Shown: positions 1 through 8,360 of the stretch, piece after piece
How the letters are laid out: each line of letters opens with the position of its first letter
Numbering within the stretch: the stretch's first letter is position 1
Origin: Rhodococcus xishaensis
Lineage (GTDB): Bacteria; Actinomycetota; Actinomycetes; Mycobacteriales; Mycobacteriaceae
Direction: 5' to 3'
DNA: 64,000 nucleotides
NCBI RefSeq assembly: GCF_004011825.1
Contig: NZ_RKLO01000003.1
Location: forward strand, 372,001-436,000
Notes under the pieces: generated by a model
Database searches by the model: none
Told to the model about the DNA's origin: nothing
The model's input: only the letters and a program-made list of their open reading frames with translations
Translations under genes and position numbers: made by a program

Positions 1-250
1 CGAGGATCTGCGGCGAGGCGATTCTCGCGATCTCGCCGGCGTGGGCCTCGAGCAGTGCCCGCTCGGTGCGAGTCGGGTAGTACTCCGGAAGCCGCATGAT
101 CCGTTCGAAGAGTTCACTTCCGCGCGCGTCGTAGAACCACTTGGGCGGCAGCGATTTGGGTGACGACGTCAGCCCCCGCGCCGCATCGGCCCGTAGGGCC
201 GCGGTCAGTTGCTCGGGTGCGATGTGGACCTCCAGGGTCGGTGCACTCAT
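1..250 (-). CDS. egtD: Histidine N-alpha-methyltransferase EgtD, N-terminal part
   Basis: EgtD moves three methyl groups from S-adenosylmethionine to the amino group of histidine, giving hercynine, the first step of ergothioneine synthesis. Only about the first 83 codons are present; the gene runs off the left edge of the window. Reading back from an ATG at 248-250, the protein carries the family block PPKWFYDARGSELFERI at residues 35-51 and LPEYYPTRTERA at 54-65, both typical of the EgtD N-terminus. It is the last visible gene of the egtA-B-C-D series and starts 38 bases after the egtC stop, so co-transcription is likely. The catalytic and SAM-binding parts lie outside the window. Confidence 0.95.
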   Translation of the reverse strand, partial: MSAPTLEVHIAPEQLTAALRADAARGLTSSPKSLPPKWFYDARGSELFERIMRLPEYYPTRTERALLEAHAGEIARIASPQIL

Positions 251-288
251 TCCTCTCCCATCCGAAGAACTCGTTTCTCGGGTGACCC

Positions 289-1017
289 TCACAGGGGGGT
301 CGAGATCAGGTGGCCCGGTCGCGCGGTGACGAGGTGCCCGTCCGGGATCTCTTTCCATTCGTGGTTGCGGTCATAGGGCTCGGAACTGATGACCGCGCGA
401 TCGTCGTCGACAAGAGTCGACAACGCGTGCTCCCATGTCGTGGCCCACAACTGCCGCCCGTCACCGAGGAGCATGTTCAGCTTCGATCCGGGCGCTGCCT
501 CCGTCACAAGGGTCGAGACCTGCATGAGCGCCACCTCGGGGCTGTTGTCCCGCAGTGCTTGCCGCACGAGCATCCACAGCAGCGCTGCATCGGTGGGCGC
601 CTCGAGACCCAGCAGGTCCACCATCGGCAGCCGTCCGGCCGGCTCGACCATCGAGTCGGGCCATCCCGCGATCCGGCCGTTGAGGCTGAACGCCCAGTGC
701 TTCGAGACGAACGGCGCACACGCGCTGCGTTCGACCGGCATTCCCACGGTCGCCGAACGGACTGCCGCGAGCACCGCGTGCGACCGGACCTTCGACAGCA
801 TCTCGGGCAGTGCAGGGTCCGACCAGATCGGCATCGCGCTGCGGTACCGCGACAGTGTCGACCCCCACCAGGCGGCACCGAACCCATCGGCGTTGATGGT
901 GCCGCCACCTCGCATATCACGCGGATCCCACGACTGCCGCAGCAGCGAGAACTCCCCCGCCGTGATGACCTCCCGCACCGAACGAGTCGGTCCGATATAG
1001 CCCAGGTGACGACACAT
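289..1017 (-). CDS. egtC: Gamma-glutamyl-hercynylcysteine sulfoxide hydrolase EgtC
   Basis: EgtC is a class II glutamine-amidotransferase-like hydrolase that removes the gamma-glutamyl group from gamma-glutamyl-hercynylcysteine sulfoxide. The 242-residue product starts MCRHLGYIG, so after removal of Met the N-terminal Cys2 is the expected nucleophile; this fixes the start at 1015-1017, although the frame is open further upstream. Further Ntn-fold motifs are NADGFGAAWW (about residues 47-56) and SHAVLAAVRSAT. The ATG overlaps the egtB stop by one base (TGATG), which suggests translational coupling. The substrate pairs with the EgtB product made by the gene just upstream. Confidence 0.95.
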   Translation of the reverse strand: MCRHLGYIGPTRSVREVITAGEFSLLRQSWDPRDMRGGGTINADGFGAAWWGSTLSRYRSAMPIWSDPALPEMLSKVRSHAVLAAVRSATVGMPVERSACAPFVSKHWAFSLNGRIAGWPDSMVEPAGRLPMVDLLGLEAPTDAALLWMLVRQALRDNSPEVALMQVSTLVTEAAPGSKLNMLLGDGRQLWATTWEHALSTLVDDDRAVISSEPYDRNHEWKEIPDGHLVTARPGHLISTPL

Positions 1018-2309
1018 CACACATCCCTTGCGCAGCGGAAGCCGGCGAAGATCTGTCGCCGGATCGGGTGGTCCCAGTTCCGGAACGTGCCCCGGCACGC
1101 CACCTGATCGGTGCCGAACGAACCGCCGCGCAGAACGCGGTAGTCGCCACCGAAGAACACCTCCGAATACTCCCGGTAGGGGAACGCTTCGAAGCCGGGA
1201 TAGCCGGCGAAGGGGGACGAGGTCCATTCCCACACGTCCCCGATCAGCTGACGCACTCCCGACGGCGACGCTCCTTCCGGGTAGGACCCGACCGGCGCGG
1301 GACCGAGATGCCGCTGGCCGAGGTTCGCCCGAGTGTGGTCGGGTTCATCGTCGCCCCACGGGAACCGGCGGGACCGGCCGCTCGCGGGATGCCAGCGCGC
1401 CGCCTTCTCCCACTCCGCCTCGGTAGGCAGCCGCTTGTCGGCCCACCGCGCGTACGCCTGCGCCTCGAACCAGCACACGTGCATCACCGGCTCGTCCGGC
1501 GGCACGGGCTCGAGCACCCCGAAACGTCGCCGCCACCAGTGCCCGCCGCCGTCAGTCGTCCAGAACTGCGGGGATTCGAGCCGGCGCTCGACGCGATGCT
1601 GCCAGCCTCGCTCGCTCCACAGCTCCTGACGTCGGTAGCCGCCGTCGTCGATGAAGCGCATGTAGTCGGCGTTGCTGACGGGGACGGTGTCGATCGCGAA
1701 AGCTCCGACGTATACCCGGTGCGCTGGGCGCTCGTTGTCGAGCGCCCACGGATCCTCGGTCGTTCCCATCACGAATTCGCCCGCGGGAATGACCACTTCA
1801 CGCTCGGTCACCGGGGCGACCGCGACGGGGACCGGCGGCGCCGTCAGTACCGGAGGCCCCGCTCGGAGCTGATGCGTCGCAAGCATCGTCTCGTCGTGCT
1901 GCTGCTCGTGCTGGGCGATCATCGCGAAAGCGAACCCGTTCGACTCCAGACGACGACCACGGAACTTGCTCGCGTCCAGCACATCCCACGTCTTCTCCCG
2001 AACCTCGCCAACGTACCGCCGAGCCTCGGAGGGCCCCAGCAACGGAAGTGCAGGGCGAGAGGAGCGGGAGTGTTTGAACGCGTCGTACAACTCGTCGATA
2101 TCGCGACGCACGGGGTCACGCCCGCCGACGTCACGGACCAGCCACAGTTCCTCCTGGTTCCCGATGTGTGCGAGATCCCAGACGAGTGGACTCATCAGCG
2201 GCGAGTGCTGCGCCACGAGATCGGCCTCGTCGACACACCCGGTGAGCGCGTCGCTGCGCCGCCGAGCCCGCAACAGCGCCGATTCCAGTGTTTCGCGCAA
2301 CCCCGTCAC
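1017..2309 (-). CDS. egtB: Hercynine oxygenase EgtB (sulfoxide synthase)
   Basis: EgtB is a non-haem iron enzyme that joins hercynine and gamma-glutamylcysteine with oxygen to form the sulfoxide. The 430-residue protein has an N-terminal DinB-like half with the iron ligands expected for the family: the His of DLAHIGNQEELW (near residue 47) and the HEQQHDET pair (H-x3-H). The C-terminal half is a formylglycine-generating-enzyme-like domain (IPAGEFVMGT near residue 175, RLPTEAEWEKAARW, LRGGSF). A GTG start overlaps the egtA stop by four bases (GTGA). Length and domain order are normal for actinobacterial EgtB. It uses the EgtA product made by the gene upstream and feeds EgtC. Confidence 0.96.
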   Translation of the reverse strand: MTGLRETLESALLRARRRSDALTGCVDEADLVAQHSPLMSPLVWDLAHIGNQEELWLVRDVGGRDPVRRDIDELYDAFKHSRSSRPALPLLGPSEARRYVGEVREKTWDVLDASKFRGRRLESNGFAFAMIAQHEQQHDETMLATHQLRAGPPVLTAPPVPVAVAPVTEREVVIPAGEFVMGTTEDPWALDNERPAHRVYVGAFAIDTVPVSNADYMRFIDDGGYRRQELWSERGWQHRVERRLESPQFWTTDGGGHWWRRRFGVLEPVPPDEPVMHVCWFEAQAYARWADKRLPTEAEWEKAARWHPASGRSRRFPWGDDEPDHTRANLGQRHLGPAPVGSYPEGASPSGVRQLIGDVWEWTSSPFAGYPGFEAFPYREYSEVFFGGDYRVLRGGSFGTDQVACRGTFRNWDHPIRRQIFAGFRCARDV

Positions 2310-3532
2310 GACTTAGCCCCCCTTGCCTGTTTACCACTACGACATCGCCCAGCGGCCGATCCGAGTTCGGCTCCCAGCGCCGGGTCCGCGGCGTACTCGG
2401 CCGCGAGTTCGAGCAGCTCAACCGCGCCGGCGCGCAGCTCGGTGTCGGCGAGCCCGTCCCGCGCGGCATCCTCCCACCGTCCCCGGGTCGGTGCCGCGAC
2501 ATCGGCCGCGTCCGGCGCGTCGAGAAGCGCCTCGAGCGCAGCCACCGGCAGCCGCCACAGGTCCCCGGGTTGCGTGTCGAAGTAGCGCACCTCGAGGTGG
2601 CCGACCGCACGCACGAGCGGGAACACGGTCGTGAGGTGATAGTCGAGATCCGCTCGGGTCGGCCGACGGCCGAGGTCGTCGTCGAGGGCGCCGTCGATCC
2701 AGTCCGCGAACGTCGCGTCTGGTGGGGCCGTCCAGGACGGCCCGTCGCGGATCACACACAGCAAAGGCACGTCGAGTACCCAGCGGGCATAGTCGCCGAT
2801 CGGGTCGGCCGACAGCTCCCCAGTCTCCGACGGCCCGCCGGTACGGGGTGGATCGAGTTCGAGCCATGTCCGCATCCGCTGCGACGCCCACCGCCCCGGT
2901 GGAATCCCGTACAGCCGTGGAGAGCAGGCGAAGGCCGCGATCAGGGCGGGGCCGATGGTGTGCAGCAGGTTCCATCGGCGGGCAACATCCGCCCGATCCG
3001 CTCCGGCGTCGACGCTCACCTGTACGGCTGCGGTATTGCACATCATGAGCTTGCCGAACGGCCCGACGCTCTCGAACCGCTCCTCCATCGCCCGATAGCG
3101 GGGCAACTGCAGCAGTCGCTGAGCTTCTCGACGGGTGTCGGCGGCACCAGCGTGCGTGGTTATCGAGTGTTTCGCAAGAAGCGCGCACAGCGTCCGTTCA
3201 TCAGAGGCGAGGGCGTCGCAGAGCGCGGCGGCACTGTCGTGGGGAACGCTGGAAAGCTCGATCTGACCGCCGGGTTCGACGGTGACGAGGCTGCCCGCAG
3301 GAAGAGCGCGGGCGGGAGAATCAGGAACGAGGGATCGCGGGGCGTGAGGCCCGAGAGCTGCGGCGATCGACGCAAGTTCTGGACGGGTGAAGGCTGGGCT
3401 GTCGTGTGCGGTGAGCCATTCGAGTTCGGCACCTATCAGCTTCGGTGGACCGAGTTTGAAGCACACCCCACCGAGGTATGCCTCCGCCGCCGGGCGTGAG
3501 GTAAGAGTGGTGGACTCGACTGCTACAACCAT
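2306..3532 (-). CDS. egtA: Glutamate-cysteine ligase EgtA
   Basis: EgtA condenses glutamate and cysteine with ATP to give gamma-glutamylcysteine, the sulfur donor for EgtB. The 408-residue product belongs to the GCS2-type ligases used by actinobacteria that lack glutathione. The N-terminus GAELEWLTAHD places the family's substrate/ATP-binding glutamate region near residue 35; the downstream block MMCNTAAVQVSVDAG is typical of this family. ATG at 3530-3532 is the first gene of the minus-strand operon. The 87 bases up to the divergent egtE start hold both promoters and a CTCGAG inverted pair (near 3544 and 3567) of unknown meaning. Confidence 0.93.
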   Translation of the reverse strand: MVVAVESTTLTSRPAAEAYLGGVCFKLGPPKLIGAELEWLTAHDSPAFTRPELASIAAALGPHAPRSLVPDSPARALPAGSLVTVEPGGQIELSSVPHDSAAALCDALASDERTLCALLAKHSITTHAGAADTRREAQRLLQLPRYRAMEERFESVGPFGKLMMCNTAAVQVSVDAGADRADVARRWNLLHTIGPALIAAFACSPRLYGIPPGRWASQRMRTWLELDPPRTGGPSETGELSADPIGDYARWVLDVPLLCVIRDGPSWTAPPDATFADWIDGALDDDLGRRPTRADLDYHLTTVFPLVRAVGHLEVRYFDTQPGDLWRLPVAALEALLDAPDAADVAAPTRGRWEDAARDGLADTELRAGAVELLELAAEYAADPALGAELGSAAGRCRSGKQARGAKS

Positions 3533-3619
3533 GCCATCCTCCCCTCGAGAGCGGCCGGACGTCCTCCTCGAGGGTAGAGCCCGCTTTCCGTCGTGGCTAC
3601 CGCTGGAGAGGAATTGCCG

Positions 3620-4792
3620 ATGCTCGACCTCGAACAGCTCCGACGCGATACACCGGGATGTCTCGACCGGGTGTTCCTCGACAGCGCAGGATCATCCCTG
3701 CCGCCGGAGCCCGTGCTCACCACCGTGATCGGACATCTCCGGCGCGAAGCTGAGGTAGGCGGATACCTCGCGGCTGCGGAGCGCTCCGACGACCTCGCGG
3801 CCGTGCGTCGATCACTCGCGCACCTCATCGGGGCCGAGCCCACCGAGATCGCCCTCGTCGACAGCGCCACCCGGGCGTGGAACGAGTTCGTCGCCGCGAT
3901 CCGCTTCGTGCCCGGCGACCGGATCCTGATCTCTCGAGTGGAATACGCCAGCAACGCGATCACCGCGCTACACCGCGCCCGCGCTGCCGGTGCGACCGTG
4001 GAAGTCGTACCGAGCGACGCATCCGGTCGCATCGACCTGGATTCTCTCGAACGGATGCTCGACGACCGCGTCCGCCTCGTCTCGCTGGTCCATGTTCCGA
4101 CCAACGGCGGGTTGATCAACCCGATTCGGGAGGTGGTGGACATCGCGCACCGTCACGGCGCGCTGGTCCTGTTGGATGCCTGCCAGTCGGTGGGCCAGCT
4201 TCCCATCGACGTGGCGGCCCTCGGCGTCGATGCGCTGTCGACGACCGGCAGAAAGTGGCTGCGGGGACCCCGTGGCACCGGATTCCTTTATGTGCGAGGA
4301 GAACTCGTCGAATCGCTGGACCCGGTTGCACTCGATATGCGGAGCGCCGACTGGACCGGACCCGACACCTACCGGCCGGCGCCTGACGCGACCCGCTTCG
4401 AACTGTGGGAGTACGACGTGGCCGCGCGACTCGGACTCGGCGTCGCCGCCGACTATCTCCTCGACATCGGAATCGACTACGCCGCACACGCTATCGCCGA
4501 GAGAGCCGACGCGATGCGGGCGGGGCTCAGCGGCCTGAAAGGTGTCACCGTTCGGGACCTCGGAACCGACCGCAGCGGCATCGTCACGTTCACCGTCGAT
4601 GATATCGATGCGATGAGTGTTCGAGAACAGCTGGTGGACAAACAGATAACGGTTACGGTGAGCCCGCGATCCTCGACTTTGCTGGACATGAATGCTCGCG
4701 GACTCGACGCCGTCGTCCGCGCATCCCCGCACTACTTCGTGTCCGAGGGTGATATCGAGACCTTCCTGGACGCCGTCGCGCGACTCGCCTGA
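3620..4792 (+). CDS. egtE: PLP-dependent C-S lyase EgtE-like (aminotransferase class V)
   Basis: EgtE cleaves hercynylcysteine sulfoxide to release ergothioneine. The 390-residue product is a class V aminotransferase fold: LDSAGSSLPP near the N-terminus, a cofactor-binding segment VLLDACQSVGQLPIDV, and STTGRKWLRGPRGTGFLYV, in which the Lys of GRKW is the expected Schiff-base residue. ATG at 3620 is preferred over the upstream GTG at 3593 because GGAGAGGA (3604-3611) sits at proper distance. It is divergent from egtABCD rather than last in the operon, the arrangement I recall from mycobacteria. Assignment to EgtE rather than another cysteine-desulfurase-like enzyme rests largely on this neighbourhood. 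Confidence 0.85.
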   Translation: MLDLEQLRRDTPGCLDRVFLDSAGSSLPPEPVLTTVIGHLRREAEVGGYLAAAERSDDLAAVRRSLAHLIGAEPTEIALVDSATRAWNEFVAAIRFVPGDRILISRVEYASNAITALHRARAAGATVEVVPSDASGRIDLDSLERMLDDRVRLVSLVHVPTNGGLINPIREVVDIAHRHGALVLLDACQSVGQLPIDVAALGVDALSTTGRKWLRGPRGTGFLYVRGELVESLDPVALDMRSADWTGPDTYRPAPDATRFELWEYDVAARLGLGVAADYLLDIGIDYAAHAIAERADAMRAGLSGLKGVTVRDLGTDRSGIVTFTVDDIDAMSVREQLVDKQITVTVSPRSSTLLDMNARGLDAVVRASPHYFVSEGDIETFLDAVARLA

Positions 4793-4830
4793 TCGTTCCG
4801 TCACCCCCGCTCACCCGTCTATGGGCCCTT

Positions 4831-4859
4831 TTGCTATCGCCTCGGGCGTCCGGTAATGT
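4831..4859 (+). promoter_or_regulatory. Promoter of rplY
   Basis: TTGCTA (4831-4836) and TAATGT (4854-4859) are separated by 17 bases, a good match to a housekeeping promoter. The start of transcription would fall near 4866, leaving a leader of about 165 bases before rplY. The leader has no recognisable riboswitch; AGGAG just before the ATG (near 5017-5021) is the likely ribosome-binding site. Confidence 0.6.
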
Positions 4860-5030
4860 ACTTCGAGTTGTCTCGGCGAGGGCGATTCGCGCGGCACCGC
4901 GCAGTCACCGTGATCGACGCGGCCACGGCTCCGATAGAGCAGTTGCTCCGGCCGTTCGTGTCCGTTCGCCCCTCATCGCGACGAACGAGTGTCAACGCAT
5001 ATCTCACGTGAGTTGTAGGAGCCGTTTCAC

Positions 5031-5645
5031 ATGTCTGACGAAGATCGTCTCGTAGCCGCCGTACGTACCGAATTCGGCAAGGGCGCCGCCCGCCGTGCTC
5101 GTCGCGATGGCCAGGTTCCCGCCGTACTGTACGGCCACGGCACCGATCCGCAGCACCTGAACCTCCCGGCCCGTGAGCTCGCCGGCATCCTGCGTGCCCA
5201 CGGCACCAACGCCGTCATCAACCTCGATATCGACGGCAAGCAGCAGCTGGCGCTGACCAAGTCGGTCGTCGTCCACCCGATCCGTCGCCACATCGAGCAC
5301 GCCGACCTGCTGATCGTCCAGAAGGGCGAGAAGGTCGCCGTGGAGGTCCCCGTCGTCGTCACCGGCAACGCAGCTCCGGGCGCCCTGGTCACCGAAGAGG
5401 TCACCGCGATCAAGCTCGAGGTCGAGGCCCTGCACATCCCCGAATCGGTCGAGGTCTCCGTCGAGGGCGCCGAAGTCGGCACCCAGGTCCTGGCCGGCGC
5501 CATTACGCTGCCCGAGGGCGCAACCCTCGCCGACGACGCAGAAGTGCTGGTCGTCAACGTCGTCGCCTCCCCGTCGGCCGCAGCTCTCGGCACCGAAGAG
5601 GAGACCGAGGAAGAGGTCATCGAGGAGACGCCCGCCGAGGCCTGA
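5031..5645 (+). CDS. rplY: 50S ribosomal protein L25/general stress protein Ctc
   Basis: L25 binds 5S rRNA in the large ribosomal subunit. At 204 residues this is the long L25/CTC form: an N-terminal L25 domain ([20 protein letters not shown] at residues 13-32) followed by the TL5/CTC C-terminal beta domain, ending in a very acidic tail rich in Glu (residues 185-204). It is followed by pth, as in mycobacteria and many other bacteria. The gap between the two genes contains a GC-rich hairpin, so expression of pth may be lower than that of rplY. Confidence 0.97.
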   Translation: MSDEDRLVAAVRTEFGKGAARRARRDGQVPAVLYGHGTDPQHLNLPARELAGILRAHGTNAVINLDIDGKQQLALTKSVVVHPIRRHIEHADLLIVQKGEKVAVEVPVVVTGNAAPGALVTEEVTAIKLEVEALHIPESVEVSVEGAEVGTQVLAGAITLPEGATLADDAEVLVVNVVASPSAAALGTEEETEEEVIEETPAEA

Positions 5646-5665
5646 TCAGCCGCACGCTGACCGTC

Positions 5666-5704
5666 CAGCGGCGCGTCGACCCAGTCGGGCTCGGCGCGCC
5701 GCTG
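5666..5704 (+). terminator. GC-rich hairpin between rplY and pth
   Basis: CAGCGGCGCG (5666-5675) pairs with CGCGCCGCTG (5695-5704) around an 19-base loop. There is no T-run after it, so it may attenuate transcription or stabilise the rplY message rather than end it fully. Confidence 0.4.
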
Positions 5705-5728
5705 TCGTATGGAAAGGATGCTCGAGCA

Positions 5729-6307
5729 GTGAGTGAAGAGTCGGGGACGGCAATCGTCGTCGGCCTCGGGAACCCGGGACCGCAGTACGAGAAGACCCGC
5801 CACAATGTCGGGTTCATGGTGGCGGGCGTGCTCGCCGGACGCCTGGGCGGAAAGTTCAGCGCCCACAAGCGCAGCGGCACCGAGATCGTCCAGACCCGAC
5901 TGCTCGGCCGCCAGGTGATCCTCGCGAAGCCACGCTCCTACATGAATCTCTCCGGCAAGGGAGTATCGGGGCTGGCCCAGTTCTTCTCCGTGGAGCCGGG
6001 GAACATCGTCGTCATCCACGACGAACTCGACCTCGATTTCGGCACGATCCGACTCAAGAAGGGCGGCGGTGAGGGCGGCCACAACGGGTTGCGCTCGATC
6101 TCGAACGCTCTCGGCACCAAGGACTATCTACGCACCCGCATCGGCATCGGACGTCCCCCAGGTCGCCAGGACCCCGCCGACTTCGTCCTCAAGCCGTTCT
6201 CCAGCGTCGAGCGCAAGGAACTCGACTTGGTGTGCGAGCAGGCCGCCGACGCGGTCGAACTGTTGCTGCAACTCGGGCTCGAGGCAGCGCAGAACCGGCT
6301 GCACTGA
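5729..6307 (+). CDS. pth: Peptidyl-tRNA hydrolase
   Basis: Pth hydrolyses peptidyl-tRNA released from stalled ribosomes and recycles tRNA. The 192-residue product shows [20 protein letters not shown] at about residues 10-29, which includes the catalytic His, then [13 protein letters not shown] and the HDELDLDFG block with the catalytic Asp. Length is normal. The GTG start at 5729 follows GGAAAGGA (5711-5718) at ten bases; the ATG inside that stretch runs into a stop at once. The gene ends 24 bases from the convergent dehalogenase gene. Confidence 0.97.
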   Translation: MSEESGTAIVVGLGNPGPQYEKTRHNVGFMVAGVLAGRLGGKFSAHKRSGTEIVQTRLLGRQVILAKPRSYMNLSGKGVSGLAQFFSVEPGNIVVIHDELDLDFGTIRLKKGGGEGGHNGLRSISNALGTKDYLRTRIGIGRPPGRQDPADFVLKPFSSVERKELDLVCEQAADAVELLLQLGLEAAQNRLH

Positions 6308-6331
6308 ACGGCTGGCCACCACGACCGCGTC

Positions 6332-7192
6332 TCAGCCGAAGCGTAGGACGATCGCCTCGGCAACCCGGGCGGGCGCATCTTCTTGGAAGAAGTGGCTCGC
6401 GTCGGGCAACTCCAACAGGACGTGATCGGGAAACGTGGCCTGCATGCGGGGAATCATGCGGTTGGGCTGGAAGGCGGAATCCTTCATACCCCATACGATC
6501 AGCGCCGGCTTCGCTCCGAGCTTGATCGGCACGTCACGGGAAAGGCGCTCGAGCAGCGGACGGGCTGCCAGGATCTGCTTGGGCATCTCCGCTACGCCTC
6601 GTCGCGCATCCCGCGAGGGTTGAACTCCGCGATAGTGGGCCATCTCCTCGGGCTTCAGCGAGCGCGACGTTCCCAGCGGGATGATGCGTTCGACGAAGAA
6701 GTTGTTGTTCAGAATGGCGCGCTGCATGGGACCACTCGACATCACCCTGCTGAAGAGCTTCATCCTCGGGCTGTCCGCGGGCCAGAACCATGTGTTGCCC
6801 AAGACGACGCCCCGCACGCGATCGGCGCGCGCGGTGTCGACCGCCATGCTGATCGGACCACCCCAATCCTGACCGAATGACACGTACCCGTCCAGGTCGA
6901 GGTGGTCGACGAGCGTGCCGACGACGAATGCCTGCTCTTCGATGGAGTACCCGAAAGCCTCAGGATGATCGGACAATCCGAACCCGAGATAGTCAACCGC
7001 GACGCACCGGAAACGGTCCCGCAGTCTGGTGATGATGTCGCGATACAGGAAGCTCCACGTCGGGTTGCCGTGGAAGAACAGGATCGGCGGGCCGGTGCCT
7101 TCGTCGATGTAGTGCACCCGTCCGTGCGGGCTGTCGAACCAGCGTGAAGTGAACGGGTACAGCTCCGGATCCGGTGTGAAATCGACCTTCAT
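6332..7192 (-). CDS. Haloalkane dehalogenase, DmbC-like (subfamily III)
   Basis: This alpha/beta hydrolase is predicted to replace a carbon-bound halogen with hydroxyl using water. The 286-residue product has the oxyanion motif HGNPTW (41-46), the nucleophile Asp in GQDWGG (near 109) followed by the halide-stabilising Trp, and the catalytic His in ASHFFQED (near 267). From memory it is very close to mycobacterial Rv1833c/DmbC, including MSS-P and EMPKQILAARPLL segments. ATG at 7192 has AGGAGGAA just upstream; the longer open frame to 7696 has no support. Physiological substrates of this subfamily are unknown. Confidence 0.88.
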   Translation of the reverse strand: MKVDFTPDPELYPFTSRWFDSPHGRVHYIDEGTGPPILFFHGNPTWSFLYRDIITRLRDRFRCVAVDYLGFGLSDHPEAFGYSIEEQAFVVGTLVDHLDLDGYVSFGQDWGGPISMAVDTARADRVRGVVLGNTWFWPADSPRMKLFSRVMSSGPMQRAILNNNFFVERIIPLGTSRSLKPEEMAHYRGVQPSRDARRGVAEMPKQILAARPLLERLSRDVPIKLGAKPALIVWGMKDSAFQPNRMIPRMQATFPDHVLLELPDASHFFQEDAPARVAEAIVLRFG

Positions 7193-7242
7193 CGTTCCTC
7201 CTGCGTCCAGACGCTCTAGACCCACAATCCCGAACGGTCGAC

Positions 7243-7617
7243 TCAACCCCAGCTCGCGAATCGGCCAATCGCAACGAATACGGCCAGCGCCAGCAAAACG
7301 ACGTTCACCGGCAGCATCTGGAATTCCTTGCGCCGGACGTGGAAGACCATCGCCCCAACCTGGACGATCGCCAGTCCGGTCGCCGCCAGCGGCGTCAGTA
7401 CCTCCGCGATACCAGTGGCCTGCGGAAGGATGAGACCGATCGCGCCCAGCAGTTCCGCTGTCCCGATCGCGCGGACCGATCTGGCGGACAGATCCCGGGC
7501 CCAAGCCGTTCTCGGGTTCTCGATGAGTTTGTCGTACGGCACCGCCACCTTCATCAGGCCGGCCCCCAGATACACGACGGCCAGCACCACGGCGACGACC
7601 CACAAGGCGACGTTCAC
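7243..7617 (-). CDS. DoxX-like small membrane protein
   Basis: A 124-residue protein with four hydrophobic stretches: residues 3-22, about 48-66, 70-92 and 100-120. The pattern of a short N-terminal helix, a KxxxP loop (LMKVAVPYDKLIENPR) and a Gly/Ala-rich helix with AELLGAIGLILP matches the DoxX-like family. These proteins sit in the cytoplasmic membrane and are often tied to redox or thiol metabolism, but the precise role is not known. It lies 50 bases upstream of the dehalogenase gene on the same strand, so the two may be co-transcribed. GAGGAA precedes the start. Confidence 0.75.
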   Translation of the reverse strand: MNVALWVVAVVLAVVYLGAGLMKVAVPYDKLIENPRTAWARDLSARSVRAIGTAELLGAIGLILPQATGIAEVLTPLAATGLAIVQVGAMVFHVRRKEFQMLPVNVVLLALAVFVAIGRFASWG

Positions 7618-7860
7618 GGTTCCTCCTCAGGTCGGTTGAGGCGCATTGCCCACCTGATTCTCCCCCGTGAGCGCGCCTGATTGGGAGGAATCGCAAATCG
7701 TCGCGCTACTCGGGACGGACGTGTCCCGCCCCGGTGTGTTGCGGTCGGACACCTGCCTGCACCAGTCGCCTCTCGCATACTGGCTGTGGCGGAGGGAAAG
7801 ATGCCAGCTTCCTGAATAGTGTCCTGAGCTGCTTTCAGATTCATGCGCGGGACACGCAGC

Positions 7861-8290
7861 ATGAGCACGCATACCGACGGCATCGAGGTGGGGCAGCCGT
7901 CAGGGTCTACGACTACCGGGGATTCGAGTCAGGCAGGCCCGGGGTGGCGGCCATCGCCCCAGCGGAACAGTGGGCGCCGGCGTCGGGGCAGAGATGGACA
8001 ACGGGTCAGACATTGCGTCGTTCGAAGTCGAGGCAGTCGCACCGGGAACACGATTCGAATCCTGGGTCCAGCTCGACCGCGGTAGTGAACTCGACCGCGC
8101 CTTCGCGGCGGACGTTCTCGCAGAGCTCGGTCGACGGGGGTGGCTCGGTGGCCGCACCGCCTCGGGTCACGGCCAGATCAGTGTCGTTGCCGCCCCCGAC
8201 CCCTCCGCCGGGGTCGGGGTTGACTGGAGAAGCCGGGTCGCGGACCGGCGGGACGACGCGCTTGCCGCGCTACGCGGGCTTGCCTGCTGA
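7861..8290 (+). pseudogene. RAMP/Cas7-like (Csf2-type?) gene remnant, frameshifted
   Basis: Three frames must be joined to read a continuous protein. Frame 1 from the ATG at 7861 gives MSTHTDGIEV; frame 3 from about 7896 gives VRVYDYRGFESGRPG and AAIAPAEQWAPASG; frame 2 from about 7991 gives FEVEAVAPGTRFESWVQL followed by LAELGRRGWLGGRTASGHGQI and a stop at 8290. PGTRF, then a short helix, then LGGR-x3-GHG-hydrophobic is the C-terminal signature of RAMP proteins (Cas7-like: Csm3, Csf2). Type IV Csf2 is one possibility. No other cas gene and no repeat array is nearby, so this looks like a dead relic. The identity rests on one motif block. Confidence 0.45.
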
Positions 8291-8360
8291 TCACACCACG
8301 CGCCGCCGATCCCTAGTAAAACGGTAGGAAGTACGTCGGCCGTGCTCCCACCCGACGCGC

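Noticed and set aside
1068-2585. A 505-codon open frame on plus opposite egtB
   Set aside because: It is the antisense shadow of egtB and egtA in GC-rich DNA; it has no domain, no start site and Arg/Pro-rich composition.
6332-7696. One 454-residue protein covering the dehalogenase and the region upstream
   Set aside because: The dehalogenase starts at 7192 with a strong ribosome site; the upstream part is out of frame with the DoxX gene and Arg/Gly-rich.
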